A stretch of DNA of 64,000 bases from Myxococcales bacterium (GCA_020633295.1 JACKDW010000014.1:1-64000), one strand, 5' to 3'. Shown: positions 19,601 to 27,265, numbered from the stretch's first letter. Numbers and translations: made by a program. Notes: generated by a model not told the origin, from the letters alone.

Positions 19601-19910
19601 AACGCCGCGCGAGCGCTGGCGCGACGACGAGATTCGGACTGGTCCAATCCGGCACGACCCAGCGCAGATCGAGAAGCGTGCGCACGAGTTGGTCTACGAC
19701 CAGGGCGTCGACCGGCCGCGGCCACGGAGGATCGCTCAAGATCTCGTCGAAGCTCTGGCCGAGCAGCAGCCGCTCGACCCACGGCAACAACCAAAGCGCG
19801 TGGGCGTGGGCACGGGGTACGCAGACTTGCGCGGTGACGAGGAACCCGGGCAACCTGACGAAGGTCTTTCGGACCCCTCGTCGCCCGCCACCTGACGTCC
19901 TGTTACCCAC
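16677..19910 (-). CDS. PLD nuclease-like protein fused to a formylglycine-generating-enzyme (FGE-sulfatase) domain
   Basis: A 1077-residue two-part protein. The N-terminal about 790 residues contain two HKD-type PLD motifs: HEK with GSWN near 414-431, and HAKLLIVD near 640-647 with TSENL. An acidic and Pro/Thr-rich linker at about 805-835 leads to a C-terminal FGE-sulfatase domain (about 845-1077) with typical GRFRMGD, RCPVTQGLWQ, LPTEAEWEYACRAG, NAWGLQDMHGLVYE, VARGGCWG and FRCASR segments. GTG at 19910 overlaps the helicase stop, with AGGAG 7 nt upstream; a longer frame to 19943 is less likely. With the SF1 helicase it resembles Mokosh (helicase plus PLD), but with an FGE domain. Whether the FGE domain is an oxidase or a binding module is unknown. 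Confidence 0.85.
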   Translation of the reverse strand: MGNRTSGGGRRGVRKTFVRLPGFLVTAQVCVPRAHAHALWLLPWVERLLLGQSFDEILSDPPWPRPVDALVVDQLVRTLLDLRWVVPDWTSPNLVVAPALARRFSERGRIGLAQELFDAEIISGEWWADGLGGTVLARQTALQFDWDFAREADIILEPATDRQALLDAADPDLTDLVLKLGGVDSVWGARDRVFLGTSLLARDRKDILFAMYSEQPRLLPDELRELEPALRREAPGLFGQKQARKSRVIRLSMSPVELLAAEIEKLHADPATLGPLELVRARCERITALIDKHEAELEAWLAGGQNIRAVCGETQRQFDAFAELCESSPTAQPSWVVLTSAFLNERSLDEDDGLVAALESAPNSTRFLLVYGHASDDPPERQRRDIERWTARLFEVAPALVGRVDVIAGKRRSHEKVIVSSAGDWMIGSWNAASSRPHALVNECSLVGRCPRFARQLLDVLGANVEGDVAVQFLCDTRACLDERITASPGETGHRERVASLRHRVSRLVDHVAENEPSVAPWSAAVRALRRAFFPFLTRARVEIIDEQQTRDAFVTHARAARRSVLLASDRLADSALDRATVRDLGDRRGRKTVRVVWGREWAGHTKSGSSLSRARQAISEARKLLGPALLVSDSPMENHAKLLIVDGLRGIVTSENLLSYGGEKGRHESRELGVVFWSPVVARHVLGCFLHRWPDPLAGDQSAESVVLPWVVAGNEAWHAHVGIADELEFDWRTPGYIGAVVHDELTRAATNDDQVRARAEAWRELERRAGPQPYPWLRDEAERLGLVQASSVRWYPHDTTIDEFDDDEPEAAESTSTAPSTAPVVVPQPSTHPLVARVFADMLEVSAGRFRMGDKQARGERPRHVVVISRGFWMARCPVTQGLWQEITGGLPHLRDSERHPQKPIIHVSHRDIEGFLARLNALPGGGGFALPTEAEWEYACRAGAETRYCFGDEPGHGGKPGRLEQYAWTKRNSNKRLQPVGQLKANAWGLQDMHGLVYEATRDGRRDFDRNEVVDPVGPLTGDNIVARGGCWGRFPLDRSGKREREHFRCASRQVFEKSHRCSFRLLWRELEGR

Positions 19911-22560
19911 CGAGCATCTCCTGGGCCGGGATGATCCGCGCACAGGCCGGATTACGAGCTTCCTCTTTGTACATCTCCCACGCCGCGTGAAGCCTCTCGG
20001 CTTCTTCTGCGTGACGCTCGATGTGCGCGGAACAGCCGACGATGACCTGGCGAAACCGGGCGCGGGAGAACATCACGTTGAGGCGCTCAGGCTCCGTCAT
20101 GAAGCCCCAGGCCCGCGCCCCCAGGCTGTTGTTGCGCACGAGGGAGACGATCGTCAACTCGGCTTCGCGGCCCTGGTACTCGTCGGTCGTGCGGACGATT
20201 TGCTCGAACACCCGGGTGGTCAGGCCCGCGCACAGTTCGCGCAATTCAGATGACTCGAGGAACAGGCGCTTCTGCGCGTTGTAGGGCGTCAGGATCACGA
20301 AGTCGAGGTTTCTACCCGTGGCCACGCGACGCAGGTACGCGAGCACGAGGTCGTGCTCGAAACGATTGTCCCGAACGCCGCACTTGCGGTCGTCCTCGGT
20401 CGCGTTAGGGACATCGACCATGTGTGGCGTGTCGATCCAAACCAGCGGCACGTCAAACGCGCGCGGCAATGCGTCTCCGAGTGGCCGTGGATCAAGCAGT
20501 CCGTCGCGTACCAACTCGCCCTTGCGGTGACGAAACGGTCGCTCGTAGAACACCGTGCCGACCAGGCGCGAGAGCGGCGCCTCCATGCGGAATTGCTCCT
20601 CGAGGCGGTGGCGCGCCGGTGATCTGTCAAAGATGAATTCGAATGGACGCACCCACGCTCGTTCATCATCGGCCAGCCGTCCGTGTTCGCGCATGAGCGC
20701 CAACATCGCTTTGGCCGTTGCGCCGAAACGCTGCAGCAATAACGCTTCGTGCTCACGTCGCGTCTTGGCCCTGACGAGGGTGTTCTCCCACGCGACGATC
20801 GCCTCCCGTGTGCGCTTCTCCTGGTACGGCGGCAGCTGGCGGTGATCGCCGATCAACAGCACAGTTCGCCCGAGACCCACGGAGTGGAGCAGTTCCGAGG
20901 GATAACACTTCCCGGCCTCCTCAACGATGACGAGATCGAACGATTCCCGGCCGATGAACCCGACCATCGCCGCGTCCATCGTCGTGCAAAAATAGAGATT
21001 GGCCGCTTCTTGACCAAGGGTAGCGAGACGTCGGTCGTGTTGATCGAAAGTCGAAGCTTGCCAGGTTCGCCACCCCTCGGATTCGTGGGACCACGAGCGC
21101 TCCGCGAGTTCACGCGTCACGGGTGCCGCGAGCCACTCGTTGTCGTGTTCTCTTGGACTGCGACGGCGTCTGCTTTCGGATAGCGAGCGCCAGGCGCGGA
21201 ACTCGACGCCGTCATCCGCGAGCGCGCTGGTGATTTTGCGCAAAATGTGGTCGAGGGCGAAGTGTTCCTTCGCACACACGAGCACGCGTCCATGGCGGTT
21301 GCTCGCTAGGAAACGACGTACCACGTTCGTCGCCAGGTGGGTCTTGCCCGTCCCGGGTGGCCCCTGGACGGGAAACACTCCGTGTGAGCTCAGTATCGCC
21401 TCTTCAAGGGCCTCGCGCGGATGCGGGTTGTTGACGAAGGACCGCGGCTCGCCTGGTGCATCGAGCAGGCCCGATGTCAGCGGGTGCTCACCGACAAAGT
21501 TGGTGAACAGGCGCTTGCGCTCCATCAGCGCGTCGTCCCCTGGGGTGTCGAGCCGTAGATAGCCTCGGCGAGGGATTCGCGCGCCGTCGGTATGAACGTA
21601 GAGATACGGCTGATCTTCGTGGACTCCGATCCATCGCACACGCGGCGCGTCGACCGGCGGTCGAGCCAGCGCGTTGGGTTCGGTCGGGCTCAGCACGAGA
21701 ACCGGCGTCGTTCTCGACTCGTCGACGAGCGCGTCCCAGATCTCTTGAGGAGATGGCCGCGGGACCGTGGGAAAATGTGGATCGGTCCAGGTCGGGTTGA
21801 CCTCGAGGACACGCTGGGCGCGGCGGCTGTTGAAGCCCAATCTTCGCACCTCGGTTTCTGAGAGCAATTGAAAGGGGTAGACCGCGGACGTCCGCTCGAG
21901 CAGTTCGGCCTCGGTGAGCAAGGCGACAAACGAGGGCGCGAGGTCTCCGAGCCGCGCTCGCCTGCGAGCCTCGTCATGCTCCGCCTGAACGAGGCGCGTG
22001 AGTTCCTTGAGGTCGCCGCGTTTCGTCAACTCTAGAATTGACCGAAGTAACCGCTGGTCCTGTCGCTCTCGGGGCTCCCCGCGGGCACGAATTTGTCCGT
22101 GGAGCCAGCGATGGGCGAATCGCAAGTCGTCGCGGATCGCCGCGCGGGTACAGGCTCCCGACGTGGGGAGAAACCAGGTCACCGGCGGGAGCCAACGGCC
22201 TCGAACGGGCAAATGTGGACTGAAGCCTACAACCTCCTGGTGCAGACAATCTATCAACATTCGAAGCGCGGGGAGCAAGCGGAGCTCTCGCCAGCGTGAA
22301 AACGCAATCGAAAGATCGTCGCGCTGATCGAGTTGACCTTTAGCGAAACGCACGACCAGACGGTGATCATCGAGTGTCACGTCGACCGGGTGAAGCAGTC
22401 CCGAGGTGGCGCGTGCCCTCCGTAGCCGGTGGTGCACGTAGTCGTCCGCGATCGCGCGCCACGACGTATGCACGGTGACCGTGGCGCTCAGGGTCACCCC
22501 GCTTCGTTCCCAGGTCGTCTGATACGTGGCGGGCACCGGAGACCTACTCGTCGGAGTCAC
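19903..22560 (-). CDS. Superfamily 1 UPF1/DNA2-like helicase (COG1112 type)
   Basis: An 885-residue SF1B helicase. About 380 N-terminal residues carry no recognised domain. Then follow Walker A GPPGTGKT at about 400-407, Walker B VEEAGK near 546-551, motif III GDHRQLPPY, an EYQGREAELTIVSLVRNN segment (motifs V-Va) and SRARFRQVIVGC (motif VI). This is the AAA_11/AAA_12 layout of RNA/DNA helicases found in Mokosh and other defence loci. The start is taken as GTG 22560, overlapping the small upstream gene by 17 nt; no later Met occurs before residue 100. Its stop overlaps the start of the PLD-FGE gene. It lacks the kinase domain of Mokosh type I MkoA. Helicase class is firm; the defence role is by context. 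Confidence 0.85.
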   Translation of the reverse strand: MTPTSRSPVPATYQTTWERSGVTLSATVTVHTSWRAIADDYVHHRLRRARATSGLLHPVDVTLDDHRLVVRFAKGQLDQRDDLSIAFSRWRELRLLPALRMLIDCLHQEVVGFSPHLPVRGRWLPPVTWFLPTSGACTRAAIRDDLRFAHRWLHGQIRARGEPRERQDQRLLRSILELTKRGDLKELTRLVQAEHDEARRRARLGDLAPSFVALLTEAELLERTSAVYPFQLLSETEVRRLGFNSRRAQRVLEVNPTWTDPHFPTVPRPSPQEIWDALVDESRTTPVLVLSPTEPNALARPPVDAPRVRWIGVHEDQPYLYVHTDGARIPRRGYLRLDTPGDDALMERKRLFTNFVGEHPLTSGLLDAPGEPRSFVNNPHPREALEEAILSSHGVFPVQGPPGTGKTHLATNVVRRFLASNRHGRVLVCAKEHFALDHILRKITSALADDGVEFRAWRSLSESRRRRSPREHDNEWLAAPVTRELAERSWSHESEGWRTWQASTFDQHDRRLATLGQEAANLYFCTTMDAAMVGFIGRESFDLVIVEEAGKCYPSELLHSVGLGRTVLLIGDHRQLPPYQEKRTREAIVAWENTLVRAKTRREHEALLLQRFGATAKAMLALMREHGRLADDERAWVRPFEFIFDRSPARHRLEEQFRMEAPLSRLVGTVFYERPFRHRKGELVRDGLLDPRPLGDALPRAFDVPLVWIDTPHMVDVPNATEDDRKCGVRDNRFEHDLVLAYLRRVATGRNLDFVILTPYNAQKRLFLESSELRELCAGLTTRVFEQIVRTTDEYQGREAELTIVSLVRNNSLGARAWGFMTEPERLNVMFSRARFRQVIVGCSAHIERHAEEAERLHAAWEMYKEEARNPACARIIPAQEMLGG

Positions 22561-22768
22561 TCCGGGCGGCCGCGGCCATCGCCCTCGCCTTGAATTCTTG
22601 ATTTGTCCCGGCCTTGTCCGCAGCCGCCTGGATCGCGCGGGCGCGCTCCACCGTCATGCGGGTTGATGTACGGGAGCTTCGCAAGCATCTAGAACTTTGT
22701 TTTTCAGGCGTGGCTCGGGCGTTCTGATCGCGCTCCGCCTTTGTGCGGCTATCTTGTCCTCGGCTCAT
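22544..22768 (-). CDS. Small hypothetical protein at head of the helicase operon
   Basis: A 74-residue reading frame between the XRE regulator and the SF1 helicase, overlapping the helicase start by 17 nt. The N-terminus is charged and low in hydrophobics; the C-terminal half (IQAAADKAGTNQEFKARAM) is Ala-rich, and its IQ-x-AA-x-KA and KARA pattern faintly recalls seed-maturation-like small proteins. No function can be assigned. Position and codon bias favour a real gene, but no strong ribosome-binding site is evident. Confidence 0.4.
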   Translation of the reverse strand: MSRGQDSRTKAERDQNARATPEKQSSRCLRSSRTSTRMTVERARAIQAAADKAGTNQEFKARAMAAAARSDSDE

Positions 22769-22834
22769 CTACGTCTCCAGGAGAGGGAAAGACGGCCGGG
22801 GGCGGGCTTTATTCGCTTCCTTGACGGGTTCTAG

Positions 22835-23065
22835 CTACCCATCCCGCCGCATTACGACGCCGAAGCGTCCGTTCTCGACGAACTCGATCCCTTCGACCTC
22901 AAGAGTCCGACGGATGCTCTCGATCGTCCGCGGTCGGATCTGGTGCTTCGGATCCTTCGCTTCGAATCGAGCGACTGTGGACTGGGAGCACTTCGCGGCC
23001 TCCGCAAGCTTAGCCTGCCCCCAGTTGAGGAGGGCGCGCGCGGCCTTGCACTGCTCCGGCGTCAT
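22835..23065 (-). CDS. XRE-family HTH transcriptional regulator
   Basis: A 76-residue protein that is essentially one lambda-repressor-like HTH: AARALLNWGQAKLAEAAKCS (helices 1-2), then QSTVARFEA (recognition helix), RPRTIESIRRTLE, and a short beta tail (GIEFVENGRFGVVMRRDG). It is the first gene of the minus-strand defence array, and an AT-rich inverted repeat lies 56-89 nt upstream. Autoregulation of a defence operon by a small HTH protein is common (BrxR, CapH and others), so it probably represses the array from that repeat. The regulatory role is inferred. Confidence 0.85.
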   Translation of the reverse strand: MTPEQCKAARALLNWGQAKLAEAAKCSQSTVARFEAKDPKHQIRPRTIESIRRTLEVEGIEFVENGRFGVVMRRDG

Positions 23066-23120
23066 GACGGGCAGTCTATCCTGGCGCAGTATCGCTCGCA
23101 GACGAGAGATACTGCAAAAT

Positions 23121-23154
23121 AATATTTTTAACTTGATTTCAAGTTTAAAATATT
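23121..23154. promoter_or_regulatory. AT-rich 34-nt inverted repeat, likely operator/promoter between divergent operons
   Basis: Two 16-nt arms (23121-23136 and 23139-23154) are complementary with a single mismatch around a TT spacer; the core reads AACTTGATTTCAAGTT. It is almost pure A/T in a GC-rich region and lies between the divergent XRE gene (start 23065) and the small two-gene operon starting at 23217. This is the expected place for a dimeric HTH operator and for both promoters. The repeat is seen directly; the binding protein is inferred. Confidence 0.65.
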
Positions 23155-23216
23155 AATTATTGAACCACTGGTGCGCAGACCCGAGCGCTCAGGACGATCA
23201 CTTCGGAGGAAAGAGC

Positions 23217-23465
23217 ATGCCGACAGAAGACAGGATCGAGGTTCGTCTCACGGACCCTCTCGCACGTGAATTTCGCACCTGCCTCGAGTTCGCCGGCGCG
23301 GTGATCCGCTCCGCGTTGCTCGAGCACGGGCGGCGCCCGCTCATGCTGATCACGCACCGCGACACGCTGCTGGCCTCCGTGGCCGACGAGCGCGTCTCGT
23401 TGCATGTTTCCGTCGGTACGGCGCCGCCCAAGCCGACCTTCGGGTTCAGGCCTCACGATGCCTAA
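23217..23465 (+). CDS. Small hypothetical protein (first of a two-gene operon)
   Basis: An 82-residue protein starting at ATG 23217, preceded by a clear GGAGGAAAG ribosome-binding site. The frame is open upstream to 23160, but that start has no such site. There is no transmembrane segment and no recognised domain; the central part (LMLITHRDTLLASVADERVS) looks like a small alpha/beta fold. It is divergent from the XRE-led defence array and overlaps the next gene. It may be an accessory or regulatory gene of the element. Confidence 0.6.
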   Translation: MPTEDRIEVRLTDPLAREFRTCLEFAGAVIRSALLEHGRRPLMLITHRDTLLASVADERVSLHVSVGTAPPKPTFGFRPHDA

Positions 23466-23736
23466 GCGAGCCCCCCGACCGCGCGCGCGCGACACCATGA
23501 TTGAGATCGAGAACGACGCCGGCCAGGTGCTCGAGTTGGTGCTCACAGGCGTCGTCCGCGTCAACACGACCCCGGCCGACGTGCTGTCGGAGACGATGCG
23601 CGTTCGTGACCAGGGATACATGGTCCACGAGACAGAATCCCCGACGTTGATCGGGACGCTGCTGGAACACGTGCCGCCGACGACGCCGTTCGAGTCGTTG
23701 ACGCGGGACAAGCGCGCTGGAGAGCGGGACGCGTAG
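23458..23736 (+). CDS. Small hypothetical protein (second of a two-gene operon)
   Basis: A 92-residue frame whose ATG (23458) overlaps the end of the preceding gene by 8 nt, indicating coupling. The N-terminus is Arg/Pro-rich, followed by a beta-rich part (IEIENDAGQVLELVLTGVV) and a Thr/Pro/Glu-rich tail. A start at ATG 23497 is possible but lacks a ribosome-binding site. The family is not recognised. Confidence 0.55.
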   Translation: MPKRAPRPRARDTMIEIENDAGQVLELVLTGVVRVNTTPADVLSETMRVRDQGYMVHETESPTLIGTLLEHVPPTTPFESLTRDKRAGERDA

Positions 23737-23769
23737 CGCTCCGCGGATGGCACCGAGAGGGCCACGCTT

Positions 23770-24183
23770 GTGGCTCGTGATGTGTCGCAAAGTCGCCCCG
23801 CTCGAATGGCACTGCTCGTGTCCACACCACGCGCCAACTCGTGGCGCGCACACCGGGGAGCTATTCGCCGACACGGCCGATCACATCATCGCGGCCTCCC
23901 GTTGGCGCACAAGCATGGCGGCTCTTCGGGCGACAGCGAGCCCCGTGATCGTAGCCCACCCCGTCGCCCGCCCACGTGCCCTCGGTGTAGCCAGAAGGCT
24001 GTGCCCACCACCTGGCGTCTGCCAGCCGTCAGACCCTGCTGCGGGGCGGAATCCGGCTGGTGGTTGCTGGCCGACAAGGCGTCTCCCTGGTGGATCATCG
24101 GCCCGTCGACGGGGGCCCGCTGCACGGTCGGTCGCTCGTTCCCGCTGGGCGACCCGAAGGAGCAGGTGGGCCGCCCGATGTAG
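23770..24183 (+). CDS. Doubtful small ORF with Cys/Trp-rich C-terminal half
   Basis: A GTG-started frame of 137 codons. Its C-terminal 70 residues look protein-like: TCPRCSQKAVPTTW, then CCGAESGWWLLADKASPWWI and GDPKEQVGRPM, which could be a zinc-ribbon-like small protein. The N-terminal half is Arg/Ser/His-rich and probably not translated; a shorter internal start is likely but cannot be fixed. Low confidence. Confidence 0.28.
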   Translation: MARDVSQSRPARMALLVSTPRANSWRAHRGAIRRHGRSHHRGLPLAHKHGGSSGDSEPRDRSPPRRPPTCPRCSQKAVPTTWRLPAVRPCCGAESGWWLLADKASPWWIIGPSTGARCTVGRSFPLGDPKEQVGRPM

Positions 24184-24817
24184 TGCGGCGCTTGCCACCT
24201 CGGTGACGCCAGTCGGCGCGGCGCCAGGCGTCGCCAGGCGCCGTCCGCCGGACGGCCGACACTCCGTCAGCTGAGGCCCGGCAGCGCCACCCGCAGCGAG
24301 GGCGCGCCCGCGCCCCAGGTCCGCGACCGCGCGCGGCGAGCGACCGCGCAGTCGGTCCGGTCGGCTTGCCCGCGAGCGAGGCCGGCGCCCTGAACTCGCC
24401 GTCCTTCTTGCAACTCGTCTGCGCGCGCTTGCGCGTCGTCGCCACACCCGATCGCGGTGATCTTGACTCCGGGGCCGCGAGCAACTTCGGCCCCACGCCG
24501 ACGCGGCGGCGCGACCCCGCGCTCGAAGTCCTCCCGAGAACGCGGTCCGAACGAAGGCCAGCGCCGACGTCGACTGGGCTCCCCCTGTGCACCTACCGAG
24601 GTCCACAGCGAGTGCCATCACGAGCGCCCCCCAACAGCTGGTGAAACTTGGGGACAGATCGTCACGTTTGGGGAAACTGTCACTTGAGTCTGGCACGGTG
24701 AAACCAAGGGATAGATCGATAGACTTCGTCAAAGCCGATTGATTGGTCACCTCAACTATCGCCATTTTGATGCACATCGCCGTGGCGACGGCTGTAGACC
24801 GGTGCCACGGTGTTGGT
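24184..24817. other. Gene-poor stretch upstream of parA
   Basis: No convincing coding region is visible on either strand; long frames here are Arg/Ala/Pro-rich shadows. Near 24650-24715 there are related short segments (ACTTGGGGACAGATCG, CACGTTTGGGGAAACTGTCA and AACCAAGGGATAGATCG), including a GTTT-GGGG-AAAC inverted repeat, which might be binding sites for the partition proteins. This is a weak observation. Confidence 0.35.
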
Positions 24818-25471
24818 ATGAAAGTCGTCGCTGTCTACAACAACAAAGGTGGGATCGGGAAGACAACCTTCTCCGCCCACATCGCCGTCTACGCGGCGGG
24901 CTTCCGTATCCGCACGCTGGCCGTCGGGCTCGATCGCCAGGGCGATCTCGTCCGCTGGCTCGCGGGTGGCGACTGCGCCCTCCAGGACGGCACCTCGTTC
25001 CGCAAGGGCGAGCACCTCAGCGTGCTCTACAGCCCGATGGAGCTGCCGGATCGGGACTTCATGGAGGACTACGAGCTGGTCGTTGTCGACTGCCCGCCGA
25101 ACGTCGAGATCGTGGACAGCGTGACCGCCGACCTGTGGGTCGTGCCGCTCGACGGGCGGCTGGCGATGGAGAACCTCGGCAACATCTACGGGGCACTCCG
25201 GTCGGCCGACGGTGAGATCTACATCGTGCTCAACCGCTGCGACATGATCGGCAAGCGAGCGCTCGAGGGCCTCAAACGAGCGGCGCACCAGATCCCGAAC
25301 GCGACCGTGCGGCCGACGCCAATCCCTGCGTCGGCAGCGATCGCCAAGGCGGCGGAGTACTTCCGCCCAGTCTGGGACGTCCCCTACGGCCGCAAGACCT
25401 ACGGTGCCAAGGCCGTGCGGAGTCTCTGTGACGACGTGCTGCGGGCCTCCGGCTTTGGGGGGAGGCTCTGA
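24818..25471 (+). CDS. ParA/Soj-like partition ATPase
   Basis: A 217-residue ParA-family ATPase with the deviant Walker A KGGIGKTT at 10-17, the LDRQGD segment that replaces DxDPQ, and VVVDCPPN as Walker B. It is short, like plasmid and integrative-element ParA proteins without an N-terminal HTH. ATG 24818 is chosen because the family begins right there (MKVVAVYNNKGG). The next gene follows 1 nt after its stop and encodes a probable DNA-binding partner, so the pair may stabilise or segregate the element when excised. Confidence 0.85.
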   Translation: MKVVAVYNNKGGIGKTTFSAHIAVYAAGFRIRTLAVGLDRQGDLVRWLAGGDCALQDGTSFRKGEHLSVLYSPMELPDRDFMEDYELVVVDCPPNVEIVDSVTADLWVVPLDGRLAMENLGNIYGALRSADGEIYIVLNRCDMIGKRALEGLKRAAHQIPNATVRPTPIPASAAIAKAAEYFRPVWDVPYGRKTYGAKAVRSLCDDVLRASGFGGRL

Positions 25472-25472
25472 G

Positions 25473-26018
25473 ATGGGGACGCCGAAGTCGAGACGAAGTG
25501 TCCCCCAGTACGGTATGCGCTCCTTCCCGGGCGCGCGTCAGCAGCCGGGAGCGAAAAAGGAAGACCTCGACCACCTTCGGACAGGACGCTCGAGCCCCGA
25601 GGACACTGAGCAGCCAGCCGCGTCCCCAGGGCCGGGAGCGTCATCCGATAAAGGGAAACAGGAGCCGGATGTGCCGAGGGAGACGAAGCGCACTACCGAG
25701 GGCTCCGCGACTCGCAAGAAGAAGCCGAAACGATCCACGGGGAAGAAGGCAAAGGCCCGGCGCTTGGCGAAGGCGCGCTCGGAAGCCTCGAGCTACCAGC
25801 TGCCGCCGCGCGAGTCATCACGAGGAGCGCGCTCTCACCACTTTCGCCTCCCCGAAACGATCGCGTCGAAGCTCGTCGAGTTGGCGGAAGCCTACGACTG
25901 CACGCGCACGCATGTCGTCTGCTCGGCGATCCACACGGAGTGGCAGAAGCTCGTGCGCAAGAAAGCCCGCGACGCGAAGGAGGAAAACGCCGAGGCCGAG
26001 ACCGAGGTCGACTCGTAG
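25473..26018 (+). CDS. Basic protein with ribbon-helix-helix-like C-terminus, probable ParA partner
   Basis: A 181-residue protein. The N-terminal 110 residues are disordered, Lys/Arg/Ser/Pro-rich. The C-terminal part (HHFRLPETIASKLVELAEAY, then THVVCSAIHTEWQKL) has the strand-helix-helix pattern of CopG/Arc-type DNA-binding domains, followed by an acidic tail. ATG 25473 has GGGGGGAGG 7 nt upstream and sits 1 nt after the parA stop. A centromere-binding (ParB/ParR-like) role is likely from position, not from sequence identity. Confidence 0.65.
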   Translation: MGTPKSRRSVPQYGMRSFPGARQQPGAKKEDLDHLRTGRSSPEDTEQPAASPGPGASSDKGKQEPDVPRETKRTTEGSATRKKKPKRSTGKKAKARRLAKARSEASSYQLPPRESSRGARSHHFRLPETIASKLVELAEAYDCTRTHVVCSAIHTEWQKLVRKKARDAKEENAEAETEVDS

Positions 26019-26020
26019 CG

Positions 26021-27265
26021 CTACGCTGACGAGAGCGCGTTGAGGATCCGGGTCGGCGGGAGCTTCAACCAGTCGAAGCGAACGATCCAGCGCATCTGAC
26101 CGTCGATCCGTACATATTGAAGGAATGGGGTCCTCGGGAGGAGCCACGTCAGCGCGCCCCGCCTCGAGCGGACTCCTGGCGCTTTGAACGCCGCGCTTGC
26201 GTAGAGCCACTCGATCAACTCATCGCGCCCGCCAACCTTCTGCGTACGTTGCCCTAGCTGATGCTTGGCCGCTATCAGCCATAGGATCCCGCGAACGCCT
26301 CGAGCGCCGTTCTTCTTTCGCGAATCATCGACCAACTCGCAGAGGTGATGGCGAACGGGCTCCGCGAGCGTGTTCATGGACGCGATGGAGTTGGCGACCG
26401 CGTCCGGGTGAGGAAACGAGGGGCGCTCGAACTCGAGATTGACGGGCTCTGGTGGACTCAGCTCCCATGTCCTTATGTCGGAAAGCCACCACCGGTGAAT
26501 ACACGTCGGTGTCGATCCCGCGCTCGACGTGACGAGCGCGAAGTCGTCGACCCCGAGCGTCAAGGCGAACGCCTCGGTCTCCTCGACGCGCGCGTAGCCG
26601 ATGACGCCGCGGATCGGCGTATAGATGAGCTTCGTCGCGACACCGCGTAGGGACACCGAGAGCGGAGGGAAGTAGTCTTCCGGTAATTCGTCGTCCCATG
26701 GTTTCAGATCGTTAAAGGCGTACACAGCCTGGGAGGTGAGGTCGTGACTCCCTCCTTGCCCGAGGATCGCTACGGACCCGCGCGGGCTCACGAGCGCGAG
26801 AACATGCTCTTGGTGCACGGGGCGAACCCGAAACTCGAAGCCGCCGCCAACGCTGCCGACCAAGGCGTCGTCAGACTCGCGCGTCTTGATCCAGCGCGTG
26901 AGCGCAACGGGTCGGCGTTTTGGATCTCCGACGCTGGGCCCGCCCCGCGGGCCGCCGCTCGCCGCGATCCGTTTCGCGTGCTCCGCGAGTTCATCGACCG
27001 CTCCCGTGCTGAGCAGTGTCCGTCTACCGCGGTCGAGCCACTCGTACTCGAGAACCGGCTTCTCCCTCTCGATGATACGAAACCGATTCTCCCCGTGACT
27101 CGCGGTCGAGTACGAACCGGGAGACCGGACCCACTCGCCGAGCGGGATGGGCCGGAGCCAGGCCCGAACGTCGCTCAGTAACGCGGCCAGAGGGTCGACG
27201 TGGTTCTCGAGGCCGGTGACCAGACGGAGTCGACGTTGCACCTCGTCTATCCCGAGATCCTTCAT
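26021..27265 (-). CDS. Hypothetical protein of the integrative element
   Basis: A 414-residue protein convergent with the ParA operon (2 nt between stops). ATG 27265 is preferred over a GTG at 27295 because GGAG lies 6 nt upstream. It has no signal peptide or membrane segment and looks like a soluble mixed alpha/beta protein; the last 130 residues are helical with LLWLIAAKHQLGQRTQ and TRPFLQYVRIDG-like features. I do not recognise the family. It may be a further accessory gene of the element. Confidence 0.65.
   Translation of the reverse strand: MKDLGIDEVQRRLRLVTGLENHVDPLAALLSDVRAWLRPIPLGEWVRSPGSYSTASHGENRFRIIEREKPVLEYEWLDRGRRTLLSTGAVDELAEHAKRIAASGGPRGGPSVGDPKRRPVALTRWIKTRESDDALVGSVGGGFEFRVRPVHQEHVLALVSPRGSVAILGQGGSHDLTSQAVYAFNDLKPWDDELPEDYFPPLSVSLRGVATKLIYTPIRGVIGYARVEETEAFALTLGVDDFALVTSSAGSTPTCIHRWWLSDIRTWELSPPEPVNLEFERPSFPHPDAVANSIASMNTLAEPVRHHLCELVDDSRKKNGARGVRGILWLIAAKHQLGQRTQKVGGRDELIEWLYASAAFKAPGVRSRRGALTWLLPRTPFLQYVRIDGQMRWIVRFDWLKLPPTRILNALSSA

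Noticed and set aside
8826..19910. dpd (7-deazaguanine DNA modification) cluster, suggested by SNF2, PLD and radical SAM genes
   Set aside because: No TGT-like DpdA, no QueC/QueD/FolE-type genes, and the radical SAM protein has a SPASM-like domain unlike QueE.
23881..24777. 298-codon minus-strand frame in the gene-poor part of the element
   Set aside because: Arg/Ala/Ser-rich with no domain and no ribosome-binding site; typical of a random GC-rich frame.
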